From: Roseibacillus sp.
GTDB lineage: Bacteria; Verrucomicrobiota; Verrucomicrobiia; Verrucomicrobiales; Akkermansiaceae
Length of the DNA: 64,000 bases
Reading direction: 5' to 3'
Assembly (NCBI GenBank): GCA_022448985.1
Contig: JAKVCR010000044.1
Location: 1-64,000 of the forward strand
Part shown: positions 1-9,337 of the stretch, piece after piece
Numbering within the stretch: position 1 is the stretch's first letter
Layout: each line of letters starts with the position of its first letter
Translations under genes and position numbers: made by a program
The notes under the pieces: model-generated
What the model was told of the DNA's origin: nothing
The model's input: the letters and a program-made list of their open reading frames with translations, nothing else
Database searches by the model: none

Positions 1-808
1 CGGCATCGGAGGGCTCACGGTGGTCAACGCCATCCAGGAGCACCTCCCCAACGAGGATATCGTCTACGTCGGAGACACCGCCCGCGTCCCCTACGGATCC
101 CGGAGCCCCGGCACCGTCATTGAATACGCGACTCAGATCGCAGCCCACCTTGAGCACCTCGGCGTGAAGGAGATTCTCATCGCCTGCAACACAGCGTCTG
201 CAGTCGCCCTCGAGGCGGTGGCCGCCCGGACCTCCCTCCCGGTCTCCGGGGTGATCACACCCGGTGCCGAGGCCGCGCTGAAACTCAGTGGTTCCGCCCC
301 CATCGGGGTCATCGCCACCCGGGCCACCATCACGAGCGACGCCTACCGAAATGCCATCCAAGATCTCAATCCCGCCGCCGAGGTGGTATCGGTTTCCACT
401 CCCCTGCTGGTCCCCCTGATCGAGGAGGACTGCATGGATGAACCCTTCACCCCGGACATCCTGCAACACTACTTTGAGCCCACCCGGCTCCATGCCTGCG
501 ACACCCTGATCCTTGGCTGTACCCACTATCCTCTCCTCGCAGATCAGATTGCCAGGGTCTTCGGCAAGCCTGTCGTCGACACTCCCACTGCCACCGCGCT
601 TACCCTGGCAGAGAGCCTGGACCAGAGAGGCGTCCGTAACGAATCAGACAAGGCAGGCTCTCTCTCCGTTCTCCTGACCGACGATGCCGATCGCTCCCTC
701 GGCATCGTCTCACGTCGCCTGGGAGTGCGAGTCACGGAAACGAGGAGGATTGATCTCTCCGAACTCGCGGCACCGGAAACCAGACCGCCAGGATCACCCG
801 GTTCATGA
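1..808 (+). CDS. murI: Glutamate racemase, 5' end outside window
   Basis: Converts L- to D-glutamate for peptidoglycan in the cytoplasm. The reading frame is open to the left edge and begins GIGGLTVV, the part of the family just after the N-terminal FDSG, so only about ten codons are missing. Both catalytic cysteines are visible in their usual settings: ACNTAS near residue 59 and GCTHYPLL near residue 166, counted from the internal GTG at position 20. The VYVGDTARVPYG segment is also typical. That internal GTG should not be taken as the start. The gene is followed 49 bp later by a sulfatase on the same strand, with a small palindrome between them. Confidence 0.95.
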   Translation, partial: GIGGLTVVNAIQEHLPNEDIVYVGDTARVPYGSRSPGTVIEYATQIAAHLEHLGVKEILIACNTASAVALEAVAARTSLPVSGVITPGAEAALKLSGSAPIGVIATRATITSDAYRNAIQDLNPAAEVVSVSTPLLVPLIEEDCMDEPFTPDILQHYFEPTRLHACDTLILGCTHYPLLADQIARVFGKPVVDTPTATALTLAESLDQRGVRNESDKAGSLSVLLTDDADRSLGIVSRRLGVRVTETRRIDLSELAAPETRPPGSPGS

Positions 809-820
809 ATCAACTTCTTG

Positions 821-834
821 CCACCTGCAGGTGG
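821..834. repeat. 14-bp perfect palindrome between murI and sulfatase
   Basis: CCACCTGCAGGTGG reads the same on both strands. As RNA it would form a 5-bp stem with a TGCA loop, followed by TCTTCAAATAA. It could be a weak terminator for murI or a binding site for a dimeric regulator of the sulfatase gene 24 bp downstream. No function is established. Confidence 0.35.
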
Positions 835-857
835 TCTTCAAATAACCTGTTCAATTC

Positions 858-2471
858 ATGAGAGTCCTCCTCCGTACCCTGGTCGGATTCCTGCTACCCC
901 TCGCGGCAGTCGGCGGGGAGCGCAAACAGCCGGATATCGTGGTGATTCTGGCCGATGATGCCGGCTACTCGGATTTCGGCTGTTATGGCGGTGAGATCGA
1001 GACCCCGGCCCTGGATAAGCTTGCCGCCAAAGGCCTGCGCTTTTCCCAGTTTTACAATACCGGTCGCTGCTGTCCCTCCCGTGCGGCCTTGCTTACCGGC
1101 ATTTATCAGCACCAGGCGGGAATGGGCCACATGGCGAGGGACCGGGGTATTCCCAGCTACAGCGGCACGATCCTTCCCCATGTGCCGACCCTGGCCGAGC
1201 ACCTGAAGAAAGGAGGCTACCGCACGATGATGACCGGCAAATGGCACCTGGGAACAGACCCGGCGCAGTCGCCCGTTGCCCGCGGCTTTGACCGGTTTTA
1301 CGGCACGCGCAACTTTATTGATTCCTACTTTACCGTTCTCAAACATTGCCCGGTTTTCCTGGATGACAGGGTAGTGCTCCCCGGCACCGAGACCCCCATC
1401 AACCACCTTCATCCGGATCAGGAATGGTACACCACGGACGTGTTCACGGACTATGCCCTGCATTTCATGGATGAATCGTTCAAGCAGCACTCCGATCAGC
1501 CCCTGTTTCTCTATCTCGCCTACAACGCACCCCATTTCCCACTCCACGCACGGGAGGAGGACACCAAGAAATACCGCGGCCGATTTCGGGATGTGGGCTG
1601 GGACAAACTTCGCCAGAAACGTCATGAACGGATGACGAAGATGGGATTGATCAAAAAGGACTGGGCCCTCTCGCCGCTCGATGTTCCCGGGTGGAAAACC
1701 TACGATCGCAAGCTGCGTGATGAACTCGACTTCAAGATGGCACTCTACTCCGCCATTATTGACCGGATGGATCAGAACATTGGCCGCGTGGTGGAAAAAC
1801 TCAGGTCAGCAGGCCGGCTGGACAACACCCTGATCCTGTTCATGGTCGATAACGGGGTGCCCGGCACGGGCGTACACGATTGGCGCGGCCTCTTTGCAAA
1901 GAGCGGCAAGCATCCCGAAACGCGGGTGGACAATTACGCGGAGTGGGCGAGGCGGGGAGGGTGGTCCTCAAGTTCCGGCCGCGGCTGGGCCAACCTGAGT
2001 AACGCTCCCTTCCGGATGTACAAACGCTACACCCACGAGGGCGGGGTCGCCACCCCGCTGATCGTACACTGGCCGGACAAGGTCAAGGCCAGGGGGGAGC
2101 TTCGCCACGCACCCGGCCATCTCATCGATATCGCCCCGACCTGCCTTGCCGCAGCAGGCCTAACGGCCAAGGGCATGGAGGGGGAAAGTTTATTGCCTGT
2201 TTTTGCCAGGGACAGGAAACAGGAACGCACTCTCTTCTGGGAACACGAGGGCAACCGAGCAGTGCGCAGGGGCAGCTACAAGCTGGTGGCCCTGCATGAT
2301 TCACCCTGGGAACTCTACGACATGGACAGGGACCGCAGTGAATTAAACGACCTCTCAAGGGTCATGCCCGGGAAAGTTCAGGAGTTGCAACGTGCTTACG
2401 AGGCCTGGGCCAGACGTGCAGGGGTAAAGCCTTGGAATGAGGTAAACGCGAAGAGGCCGAAGAAGAACTGA
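858..2471 (+). CDS. Secreted sulfatase (arylsulfatase type)
   Basis: Predicted sulfate-ester hydrolase of the formylglycine-dependent sulfatase family, 537 aa. An N-terminal hydrophobic signal (residues 1-20) suggests export. Asp33-Asp34 (LADDAGYSDFG) are the usual metal ligands. The catalytic motif is C-C-P-S-R at 71-75, so Cys71 is the residue expected to become formylglycine, followed by AALLTG. TGKWHLG near 128 and the C-terminal region with substrate-site residues fit the family. The substrate cannot be told from sequence, but sulfated algal or host glycans are usual for PVC bacteria. No maturation enzyme (FGE or anSME) is in the window. Confidence 0.92.
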   Translation: MRVLLRTLVGFLLPLAAVGGERKQPDIVVILADDAGYSDFGCYGGEIETPALDKLAAKGLRFSQFYNTGRCCPSRAALLTGIYQHQAGMGHMARDRGIPSYSGTILPHVPTLAEHLKKGGYRTMMTGKWHLGTDPAQSPVARGFDRFYGTRNFIDSYFTVLKHCPVFLDDRVVLPGTETPINHLHPDQEWYTTDVFTDYALHFMDESFKQHSDQPLFLYLAYNAPHFPLHAREEDTKKYRGRFRDVGWDKLRQKRHERMTKMGLIKKDWALSPLDVPGWKTYDRKLRDELDFKMALYSAIIDRMDQNIGRVVEKLRSAGRLDNTLILFMVDNGVPGTGVHDWRGLFAKSGKHPETRVDNYAEWARRGGWSSSSGRGWANLSNAPFRMYKRYTHEGGVATPLIVHWPDKVKARGELRHAPGHLIDIAPTCLAAAGLTAKGMEGESLLPVFARDRKQERTLFWEHEGNRAVRRGSYKLVALHDSPWELYDMDRDRSELNDLSRVMPGKVQELQRAYEAWARRAGVKPWNEVNAKRPKKN

Positions 2472-2486
2472 TATTCGATTGTATCA

Positions 2487-3767
2487 TTAGGCCTCATCCA
2501 GGGCAGCGCCCAGCGCTTCACATGCCCCGGTAATCTCTTCCGTCGTGCTGCACAGGGGCGGCATCATCACGATGGTGTCCCTGATCGGGCGGGTAAGCAG
2601 GCCGTGGGCGCGAGCTGCGAGACAAACACGCTCTCCCATGTGCTCCTCCCCCGGAAAGCGCTCCCCGCTTTCCTGCCGCAATTCGAGCCCGGCAATGAGC
2701 CCACAATAGCGCACTTCGTGAACGGAAGGGTGAACAATTGCTTTCAACCCCTGCACGAGGGCCTCCACCCGGGCAGGAAGGCCCTCCAGCACCCGTTCCT
2801 CCTCAAATACATCAAGGCTGGCCAGGGCTACCGCACAGCCAAGCTGGTTGGCGGTATAGCTGTGCCCATAGTAGAAGGTTCGGTCCCTGTCCCCTAGAAA
2901 CGCCTCAAAGACCGGGCCGGTGGTCAGGGTCGCGGCAAGGGGCAGGTAGCCCCCGGTAAGGCCCTTGGCCAGGCAGAGGAAGTCCGGCAGAATCGATTCC
3001 TGCTGGCAGGCGAACATCGTCCCGGTTCGGCCGAATCCGGTCATCACCTCATCAAGGATCAGGTGCACCCCCTGTTCGTCACACCAGTCCCGAATCTCCG
3101 CCAGTTGCCCGACGGGCCAGGGCCGCATTTCGTTGACCCCCTGGATCAGGGGCTCCACCACCACCGCAGCCGTGCTCGCAATTTCCGCGGCGGACAGCGT
3201 GCGTAAATCCGCCAGTGAAGCCACCCTCGTGGCGGGAAAGCCGAAGCTGCGAAAACGGTCAAAAAAAAGAGAGACTCCTCCCAGCGATGCCGCGCCCATC
3301 GTATCTCCATGATAGGCATTCTCGAAGGAGATGAAACCGGTTCGTTCTGGCTCGCCGGATTGCTGGCGGTACTGGATTGCCATCTTGATAGCAACCTCCA
3401 CCGCGGTGGACCCGTCATCCGAGAAGAAAACCCGCTCCAATGTGCCAGGGGGAAAGAAATCGACCAGCCGTTTTGCCAGTTCCGCGGCCCGGGGATTGGC
3501 GAACCCCAAAAACGAGGTGTGCGCGATCTCATCGAGCTGGGTCCTGAGGGCTGCATCGAGGCCGGGATGGCGGTGCCCGTGGATATTAGTCCAGATACTC
3601 GAGTTGCCATCGAAGTAACGCCGTCCTTCCGCATCGATCAACCACGGACCCTCCCCTCCGACGAGCACCACTTCCTCCCCCGCCATCCCCCACTCGGCGT
3701 GCTGGGTGAAAGGATGCCAGCAATGCTCCCGGTCCCACTCCCGCCAACTGTCCACGTCCCTTCTCAC
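2487..3767 (-). CDS. bioA: Adenosylmethionine-8-amino-7-oxononanoate aminotransferase
   Basis: PLP-dependent biotin synthesis enzyme (KAPA to DAPA with SAM as amino donor), 426 aa, close to the family length. The N-terminus WREWDREHCWHPFTQH is the BioA signature. DDGSTAVEVAIKMA, AYHGDTMGA and the PLP-lysine segment LAKGLTGG are present, as is the GHSYTAN segment. Its ATG overlaps the stop codon of the upstream 114-aa gene in an ATGA arrangement (3764-3767), implying translational coupling. No other bio gene lies in the window. Confidence 0.95.
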   Translation of the reverse strand: MRRDVDSWREWDREHCWHPFTQHAEWGMAGEEVVLVGGEGPWLIDAEGRRYFDGNSSIWTNIHGHRHPGLDAALRTQLDEIAHTSFLGFANPRAAELAKRLVDFFPPGTLERVFFSDDGSTAVEVAIKMAIQYRQQSGEPERTGFISFENAYHGDTMGAASLGGVSLFFDRFRSFGFPATRVASLADLRTLSAAEIASTAAVVVEPLIQGVNEMRPWPVGQLAEIRDWCDEQGVHLILDEVMTGFGRTGTMFACQQESILPDFLCLAKGLTGGYLPLAATLTTGPVFEAFLGDRDRTFYYGHSYTANQLGCAVALASLDVFEEERVLEGLPARVEALVQGLKAIVHPSVHEVRYCGLIAGLELRQESGERFPGEEHMGERVCLAARAHGLLTRPIRDTIVMMPPLCSTTEEITGACEALGAALDEA

Positions 3768-4108
3768 TCTCCTCCCCTGTCGCGACCTCCCTCCTCAGCT
3801 GAATCCGAACCTCCCTCGGCCAAATCCTCCAACTGCAGATCAATCCGTTCAATCAGCTTCCACGGACAGCGTCCCCGCTGGTATTTGCGCCAGAGGACCT
3901 CACGCAACTTCCCCCACTCGTCCCTGCTGATGGGATCATGGAGCTGCCAATCCTCTTCTCCCTTGAGCTGGGACTGCAGAGTCCACTTCGAGGAGTGGTG
4001 GGAGGCCCGGTAGAACCGGACTCCTTCCTCAGTGTGTTCCCGCCAGGAATGCCTCTGCATGTCCCCTTCCCATACGGACCTGCGCTCAAATCCCAAGAAC
4101 AAACACAA
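3764..4108 (-). CDS. Conserved-looking small protein coupled to bioA
   Basis: 114 aa at most; an internal ATG at 4060 would give 98 aa starting MQRHSWREHTEEG and may be the true start. No family is recognised. The protein is hydrophilic and rich in Trp, Arg and acidic residues (FYRASHHSSKW, DWQLHDPISRDEW), with a low-complexity Glu/Gly tail. Two things argue that it is real: the 4-bp stop/start overlap with bioA, and its position just upstream in the same orientation. It faces the divergent CPBP gene across a short gap. Function unknown; a biotin link is only inferred from location. Confidence 0.6.
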   Translation of the reverse strand: MCLFLGFERRSVWEGDMQRHSWREHTEEGVRFYRASHHSSKWTLQSQLKGEEDWQLHDPISRDEWGKLREVLWRKYQRGRCPWKLIERIDLQLEDLAEGGSDSAEEGGRDRGGE

Positions 4109-4109
4109 T

Positions 4110-4137
4110 TTGACTTTTTACCCGGGCCGCTTACAGA
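4110..4137 (+). promoter_or_regulatory. Candidate promoter of the CPBP gene
   Basis: TTGACT (4110-4115), a 16-bp spacer, then TACAGA (4132-4137). The -35 match is good and the -10 is weak. The -10 ends only 10 bases before the ATG at 4148, so the mRNA would have almost no leader. Confidence 0.4.
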
Positions 4138-4147
4138 TCCCGACAGA

Positions 4148-5230
4148 ATGAGAGTGCTCAGGAGCGACGCCGCCAAGCTCGTGCTCTATCTCATTTCCTG
4201 CTTCCTCCTGGCCGCCCTCACGACCCCCTGGCTCTACAATGCCGGCACCACGCTCGGTGAGATCACCGAGGAGCGGAGCTTCAACCAGGTGATCGACTAC
4301 GTCGGCGAGCATGCCCGGACGGCTGAATTGCCCAAGTACTTCAAGCGGTGCCTGCTCGCAGCTGCTCTCCTGCTGTTGCTTCCTCTCATCTTTGCCCTCA
4401 AACTGCGCAATGCGCCCGCTCCCCTGCGCGATTCTCCGTGGTCGGTCTATCTTCCCTCCCGCGTGGTGGCTCCATCAGGCGGGCAACCACTCCGCAACAG
4501 CAGATGGGGTCCGCTTCAGCTTCTGGTCGGGCTCATCCTGGCCGCCGGGCTCCTCTTCGGCATGGGATGGCTTCTGATTTCGATGGGATGGTTCTCCCTC
4601 AGGGATCCCATTCCCTGGTCCATGGCCTGGAAAAAATCGGTCGGTCCCGCCATCACCGCTTCGCTCCTGGAAGAGATCATCTTCCGGGGTGTATTCCTCG
4701 GTATCTGTCTGCGGACATTCCGCCCGGCCACTGCGATCATTGTCGTATCCCTCATCTTCTCGGGTCTCCACTTTCTTCAACCCCCCCGCGATGTGGCCGT
4801 CTTTGTGCAGGGAGAGACCGTTCCCGGGGGGGCCATGTACATCGACCCCAACAATCCCCTCTCCGGGTTCCAACTGCTTCAGGCCATAGGGATGCGCTTT
4901 CAAAATTTCGAGCTCGTTCTCTTCGAGTTCATCTCGCTGACCGTAATCGGCCTGATCCTGGCCTACTCACGCTACGCAACCGCCTCCCTCTGGCTCCCCA
5001 TCGGCCTCCACACGGGCTGGATCTTCGCCTACATCTTCTTCAAGCGCATCGCCCACCGTGCTCCCGAGCTGGATGAAAACCTGCACTACCTCATCGGATC
5101 CAATCTCAAGGAAGGCCTTGTCCCCCTTGCCACCCTGTCGCTCACCGCTCTCCTGGTCGTGCTCTTTGTCCGAATCTTTCCCCGTCGGGATTCATCTCCC
5201 GTCAACGGGACGGCTCCTCCCGAGAGCTGA
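4148..5230 (+). CDS. CPBP family intramembrane metalloprotease
   Basis: Integral membrane protein, 360 aa, of the CPBP (Abi/Rce1-like) glutamic-type protease family. Hydrophobic segments lie near residues 10-27, 66-84, 125-145 and through the C-terminal half. The family motifs are EEIIFR at 175-180, a histidine in FSGLHF near 208, and a later GLHTGW. The catalytic motif is intact. Members process prenylated or other membrane proteins, or act in bacteriocin-type self-immunity; the substrate here is unknown. I chose the ATG at 4148 because it follows a promoter-like sequence and the frame upstream has no membrane-protein character. Confidence 0.85.
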   Translation: MRVLRSDAAKLVLYLISCFLLAALTTPWLYNAGTTLGEITEERSFNQVIDYVGEHARTAELPKYFKRCLLAAALLLLLPLIFALKLRNAPAPLRDSPWSVYLPSRVVAPSGGQPLRNSRWGPLQLLVGLILAAGLLFGMGWLLISMGWFSLRDPIPWSMAWKKSVGPAITASLLEEIIFRGVFLGICLRTFRPATAIIVVSLIFSGLHFLQPPRDVAVFVQGETVPGGAMYIDPNNPLSGFQLLQAIGMRFQNFELVLFEFISLTVIGLILAYSRYATASLWLPIGLHTGWIFAYIFFKRIAHRAPELDENLHYLIGSNLKEGLVPLATLSLTALLVVLFVRIFPRRDSSPVNGTAPPES

Positions 5231-5335
5231 CCGCGGGACCATTTCCATGCTCCCCATATAACCGGACGCTGCATGGGCTCCCCTATCCCGTATTGCCCTG
5301 GGAACTGACTTCCCCTCCTGAATAGTTCTTCCAAG

Positions 5336-6064
5336 ATGTCCCTCGCTCGCTGGCTCGATTTCCTCTACCCGCCATCTTGCGGCCTGTGCCGGACCCCCCT
5401 CCGGGACGGACGCTACCTCTGCCCCCCCTGCCGGGATGGTCTTCCGCGGATCGAGAAACCCTATTGCATCCAATGTGGAGAACAGATCGAAGGAATCGTA
5501 GCTGACGATGTGCTCTGCAGTCAGTGCCGTGGACTGGAATTCGCCTTCGATTTTGCCCGGGCGGCTGCCAGCGCGCAGGGTCCGGCACGCGAACTCATGC
5601 ATGCCTACAAGTACGGAAGGCAGGTCCACCTGCATCGTGAGCTCGCCCTTCTGGCCGAAGAAGTCTGGGACGATCCGCGGGTGTCCGCACAGTGCGATCC
5701 TCCCTGGATCCTCGTCCCCGTTCCGCTGCACTGGCGACGACAACGGTGGAGATGGTTCAATCAATCTCACGAAATCGCTCGAATCCTCGCCAAACGGCGC
5801 AAGCTGCGTTGTGAGCAGGCTCTCCGGCGCGTCCGTCATACCGACCAGCAGACCCTCCTCAATCGAACCGAACGTCTTGCCAACCTGCGCGGGGCCTTCC
5901 GCCTGAGCCGTCGCCAACGACGTGTCCAGAGCCTCCGGAACAAACCAGTTCTGCTTGTTGACGATGTGTTCACAACCGGCTCAACCGCAGAGGAATGTGC
6001 CCGGGTCCTTATAGAGGAAGGGGGCGCTGAAAAGGTGGTTGTCCTCACTGTCCTGCGGGGATAA
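5336..6064 (+). CDS. ComF family protein (phosphoribosyltransferase-like)
   Basis: 242 aa. The N-terminus carries four Cys pairs (C15/C18, C29/C32, C44/C47, C61/C64), which form the zinc-binding part of ComF/GntX proteins. The C-terminal half is a phosphoribosyltransferase fold, with the PRPP-binding loop VDDVFTTGSTAEEC near residue 208. ComF proteins are linked to DNA uptake in naturally competent bacteria, but the biochemical activity is not established. No other competence gene is nearby. The gene stands alone between the CPBP gene and accD. Confidence 0.88.
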   Translation: MSLARWLDFLYPPSCGLCRTPLRDGRYLCPPCRDGLPRIEKPYCIQCGEQIEGIVADDVLCSQCRGLEFAFDFARAAASAQGPARELMHAYKYGRQVHLHRELALLAEEVWDDPRVSAQCDPPWILVPVPLHWRRQRWRWFNQSHEIARILAKRRKLRCEQALRRVRHTDQQTLLNRTERLANLRGAFRLSRRQRRVQSLRNKPVLLVDDVFTTGSTAEECARVLIEEGGAEKVVVLTVLRG

Positions 6065-6170
6065 CATTTTGACGCTCCTTCACTCATAGATTTTCTTTCC
6101 GCGCCAGCAATTCCAAGCGAAGACCATCAGCAGTCTCGCGTGTTTCCTTCAAGACTTAGCGCTCCTCGCC

Positions 6171-7004
6171 ATGGGCATCTTTAACAAGCCGAAGCTCCGT
6201 CGCGGCAGCAAAAAGAAGGACACCGTCCCCGACGATCTCTGGGCCAAGTGCCCGGACTGTGGTGAGTTGATCCACACGCTGGATCTCAAGCAGAACTATC
6301 AAGTCTGCACGCACTGCAACCACCACTTTCTCATGGACGTGCACGATCGCATCACCCTCCTGGCCGATCCCGACAGCTTCGAAGAAACCGAGGAGGACCT
6401 GGAATCCGCCAACCCGCTCGGGTTCGAAAAGTACGACGACAAGATCTCGCTTCTAAAGGAAAAGACCAAGATGAAGGAAGCGGTGGTCACAGGACGTGCC
6501 AGCATTGGCCGTCATCCCGCCATGCTGGCAGTCATGGACTTCAAGTTCTTCGCCGGGTCGATGGGCTCGGTGGTCGGTGAGAAGATCGCCCGCGCCATAG
6601 AACTCGCAACCAGGGAGAACCGCGCCCTCATCATCATCTCCTCCTCCTCCGGCGCACGCATGCAGGAAGGAATGCTTTCCCTCCTGCAGATGGCCAAGAC
6701 CTGCGGCGCCATCGCCCGGCACAACAATGCTGGCCTGCCCTATCTGTCCGTCCTTACCCATCCCACTACCGGGGGCGTAACGGCCTCCTTTGCCACCATT
6801 GGCGACATCAACCTTGCCGAGCCCAGGTGCATGATCGGATTTGCCGGGCCACGCGTGGTGAAGGAGACCACCCATCAGGACCTCCCTCCCGGCTTCCAGA
6901 CTGCCGAGTTCATGCTTGAGCACGGCCTTATCGACTCCATCGTGGAGCGCCGTTTCCTGCGCGAGCGGCTGGTGCAATTGCTGGGCTACATGATGCCCGC
7001 CTAG
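6171..7004 (+). CDS. accD: Acetyl-CoA carboxylase carboxyltransferase subunit beta
   Basis: Transfers carboxyl from biotin to acetyl-CoA, giving malonyl-CoA for fatty acid synthesis; works with AccA. 277 aa, the usual length. The N-terminal four-cysteine zinc ribbon (C27, C30, C46, C49) is complete. The carboxyltransferase core is seen in SSSSGARMQEGMLSLLQMAKT, split here around residues 160-180, and in GGVTASFA and GFAGPRVV. folC follows after 15 bp, the common accD-folC arrangement, so the two are probably co-transcribed. Confidence 0.97.
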   Translation: MGIFNKPKLRRGSKKKDTVPDDLWAKCPDCGELIHTLDLKQNYQVCTHCNHHFLMDVHDRITLLADPDSFEETEEDLESANPLGFEKYDDKISLLKEKTKMKEAVVTGRASIGRHPAMLAVMDFKFFAGSMGSVVGEKIARAIELATRENRALIIISSSSGARMQEGMLSLLQMAKTCGAIARHNNAGLPYLSVLTHPTTGGVTASFATIGDINLAEPRCMIGFAGPRVVKETTHQDLPPGFQTAEFMLEHGLIDSIVERRFLRERLVQLLGYMMPA

Positions 7005-7019
7005 AGGAGACCCTGCCTG

Positions 7020-8246
7020 GTGAACTACTCCGAGGCTCTCGACTGGCTCTACTCCACCCAGCTTTTCGGGATCAAGCTGGGCCTGGAGAATCCAAAGCGA
7101 CTCCTGCGTGAATACCTCGCCTATCCCCCGCGCAGGACCAGGGTTATTCATGTGGCGGGAACCAATGGCAAAGGGTCGACCTGCGCGTTTATCGAGTCCG
7201 TGGCCCGCGCAACCGGAACACGGACGGGACTTTTCACTTCTCCCCACCTCGTCCGATACAGTGAACGCATCCGCGTCTCAGGCGCCGAGATCAGCGAGGA
7301 TGAAATCGCTTCCCACCTCACCGCCCTGCGCGAGTTGGTGACGGAATGGGAACACCATCCCACCTTCTTCGAGCTGAGCCTTGCCCTTGCAATGAAATAT
7401 TTCTCTGAGCGGGGCTGCGAGCTGGTCATCCTCGAAACCGGGATGGGCGGACGCCTCGACGCCACCACTGCCGTTCCCGCCGATGTGGCGGTGCTCACTC
7501 CCATCGCCCTCGATCATCAGCAATGGCTGGGAGAAACCCTCGGCGAAATCGCGGCCGAGAAGGCCTCCATCATCGTTCCCGGGAAGAAGGCCTTCTCCTC
7601 TCCTCAGCCTCCCGAGGCCCGCGTCATTATCGAACAGGTCGCTAACGAACGCCGGGCTCCCCTCGAGTTTATTGAGGAACCGCTCTACGGCTACGCCCTC
7701 GGCCTGGCCGGAGAGCACCAGCACGAGAACGCCGCCCTCGCTCTCGAGGCCCTCCACGCCTCGGGCATCACGCTCGGCTACGAAACAGTAAAAGCCGGAC
7801 TGGGGTCCACCAGCTGGCCCGGCCGCTTTGAACGCCTCGATTCCAGTCCGGGGGATACATCCTCCGGCCTTGTCCTCGATATCGCCCACAACCCGGCAGC
7901 GGCCGCCGCCCTGGCCTCCAACTGGGTGCGCGAGTTTGGTGACCGCAAGGCCAACCTCATCTTCGGGGCGGTCGAATCCAAGGATGTTCCCGGTATCCTG
8001 AAAGCACTTCTTCCCATTGCGGCGCAGGTGCACTTCGTTCCCGTAAATTCACCCCGGGCCCTGCCACCCGCCGAACTGACTACCCTTCTGCCCGCAAATT
8101 CCCCCCCGGCCAAAATCCACCTGAACTTGCAATCCGCCTTCGATATTCCAGCTGACCTCCCCACCCTGGTCACCGGATCTGCCTTTCTCGTGGGGGAAGT
8201 GAAGTCCCTTCTGGATGACTCTTCCCACCGTTCGACTACCCAGTAG
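7020..8246 (+). CDS. folC: Folylpolyglutamate / dihydrofolate synthase
   Basis: ATP-dependent ligase that adds glutamate to folates and, in many bacteria, also makes dihydrofolate. 408 aa. The P-loop GTNGKGS is at 47-53, with TSPHLVRYSERIRV, ETGMGGRLDATT and the later DIAHNPAA segment as family markers. The start is GTG at 7020, with a GAGGAG Shine-Dalgarno-like site just after the accD stop, supporting a joint operon. The following MBL-fold gene is on the same strand 64 bp downstream. Confidence 0.95.
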   Translation: MNYSEALDWLYSTQLFGIKLGLENPKRLLREYLAYPPRRTRVIHVAGTNGKGSTCAFIESVARATGTRTGLFTSPHLVRYSERIRVSGAEISEDEIASHLTALRELVTEWEHHPTFFELSLALAMKYFSERGCELVILETGMGGRLDATTAVPADVAVLTPIALDHQQWLGETLGEIAAEKASIIVPGKKAFSSPQPPEARVIIEQVANERRAPLEFIEEPLYGYALGLAGEHQHENAALALEALHASGITLGYETVKAGLGSTSWPGRFERLDSSPGDTSSGLVLDIAHNPAAAAALASNWVREFGDRKANLIFGAVESKDVPGILKALLPIAAQVHFVPVNSPRALPPAELTTLLPANSPPAKIHLNLQSAFDIPADLPTLVTGSAFLVGEVKSLLDDSSHRSTTQ

Positions 8247-8263
8247 CGATCACGACATTCCGA

Positions 8264-8290
8264 TTCACAGTGATCGCCCCGCAGTATAAA
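8264..8290 (+). promoter_or_regulatory. Candidate promoter of the MBL nuclease gene
   Basis: TTCACA (8264-8269), a 15-bp spacer and TATAAA (8285-8290), with 20 bases to the ATG at 8311. The spacer is short, so this is only a moderate match. Confidence 0.3.
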
Positions 8291-8310
8291 AAAGCGCACT
8301 CTGATCACCC

Positions 8311-9309
8311 ATGCGCGACCCGATCCCGCTCGAGACTGAGAACGGCCTCTACCTGCCCGAACTGGAACTGTTCCTCGATTCACGTCATCCAAAAGAGAAT
8401 GGCTTCGTATCCCACGCCCATGCTGATCACTTCGGTCGCCACGAAAATATCCTCTGTTCCGAGACCACTGCGCACCTCCTCAAGGCCCGCTACAACGTGG
8501 CCGCCGAGCGTCTCAATCCTCATCCCTTCCATGAACCCCTGGAAGTGGGCCCATTCCGCCTGCAACTCCTCCCCGCGGGCCACATCTATGGGTCCGCCAT
8601 GCTCCATGTGACCCGCAAGAGCGACGGAGAGTCGCTCCTCTATACCGGGGATTTCAAGGTGCACCACAGTCTCACCGCCGAAGAACCCGTCTTCCGGAGA
8701 GCTGACACTCTCGTGATGGAAACCACCTTCGGTGCTCCCAAATGGGTCTTTCCCGGCGAGAACGAGATCACCGGGATGATCCTTAACTTCGTCAACAAGT
8801 GCCTGGAAGAAGGAGTTGTCCCTGCTCTCCTCGCCTACTCCCTGGGTAAAGCCCAGGAGGTCCAGGCTATTCTCACCCGGTCGGGGATCCCCGCGGTCTC
8901 ACACCCCGCGGTAGCAAAAATGACCGCGGCCTGCCGGGAAGCTGGCTGCCAGCTGCCTGAACCGCTCACCTTTGAGGGCACCGTTCCAGCCGGACATGCT
9001 CTGATCTGTCCCCCCAATGTCATGCGTTCGAAAGAATATCAGGCCATTCCCAACCTCAGGACTGCAATCCTCTCGGGCTGGGCGCTGGACAAGAACGCAA
9101 CCCACCGCTTCGGCGTGGATGCAGCCTTTCCGCTCTCTGACCACGCCGACTTCCCCGGGCTTCTCGATGCCGTCCGCCGCGTTAACCCCAGGCGCATCGT
9201 CACCATCCACGGCTATACGAAGGAATTCTCCTCCGAACTGCGCCGACAAAACTACGATGCCAGGTCCGTAGACGGTGGTGATCAGATGGAGTTTGATCTA
9301 CCGCGCTAG
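8311..9309 (+). CDS. Metallo-beta-lactamase fold exonuclease-like protein
   Basis: 332 aa. The zinc motif HAHADH sits at residues 35-40, followed by family features such as LLPAGHIYGSAM, YTGDFK and, near the end, LSDHADF and the C-terminal HGY. This is the pattern of the beta-CASP/Mbl nucleases annotated as mRNA 3'-end processing factor-like or ligase-associated exonucleases. No ATP-dependent DNA ligase lies beside it, so a role in DNA repair is not supported by context. It probably acts on RNA or DNA ends in the cytoplasm. Confidence 0.85.
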   Translation: MRDPIPLETENGLYLPELELFLDSRHPKENGFVSHAHADHFGRHENILCSETTAHLLKARYNVAAERLNPHPFHEPLEVGPFRLQLLPAGHIYGSAMLHVTRKSDGESLLYTGDFKVHHSLTAEEPVFRRADTLVMETTFGAPKWVFPGENEITGMILNFVNKCLEEGVVPALLAYSLGKAQEVQAILTRSGIPAVSHPAVAKMTAACREAGCQLPEPLTFEGTVPAGHALICPPNVMRSKEYQAIPNLRTAILSGWALDKNATHRFGVDAAFPLSDHADFPGLLDAVRRVNPRRIVTIHGYTKEFSSELRRQNYDARSVDGGDQMEFDLPR

Positions 9310-9337
9310 TCTCCAGGGCCGGGAGCCGTAATCCCAT

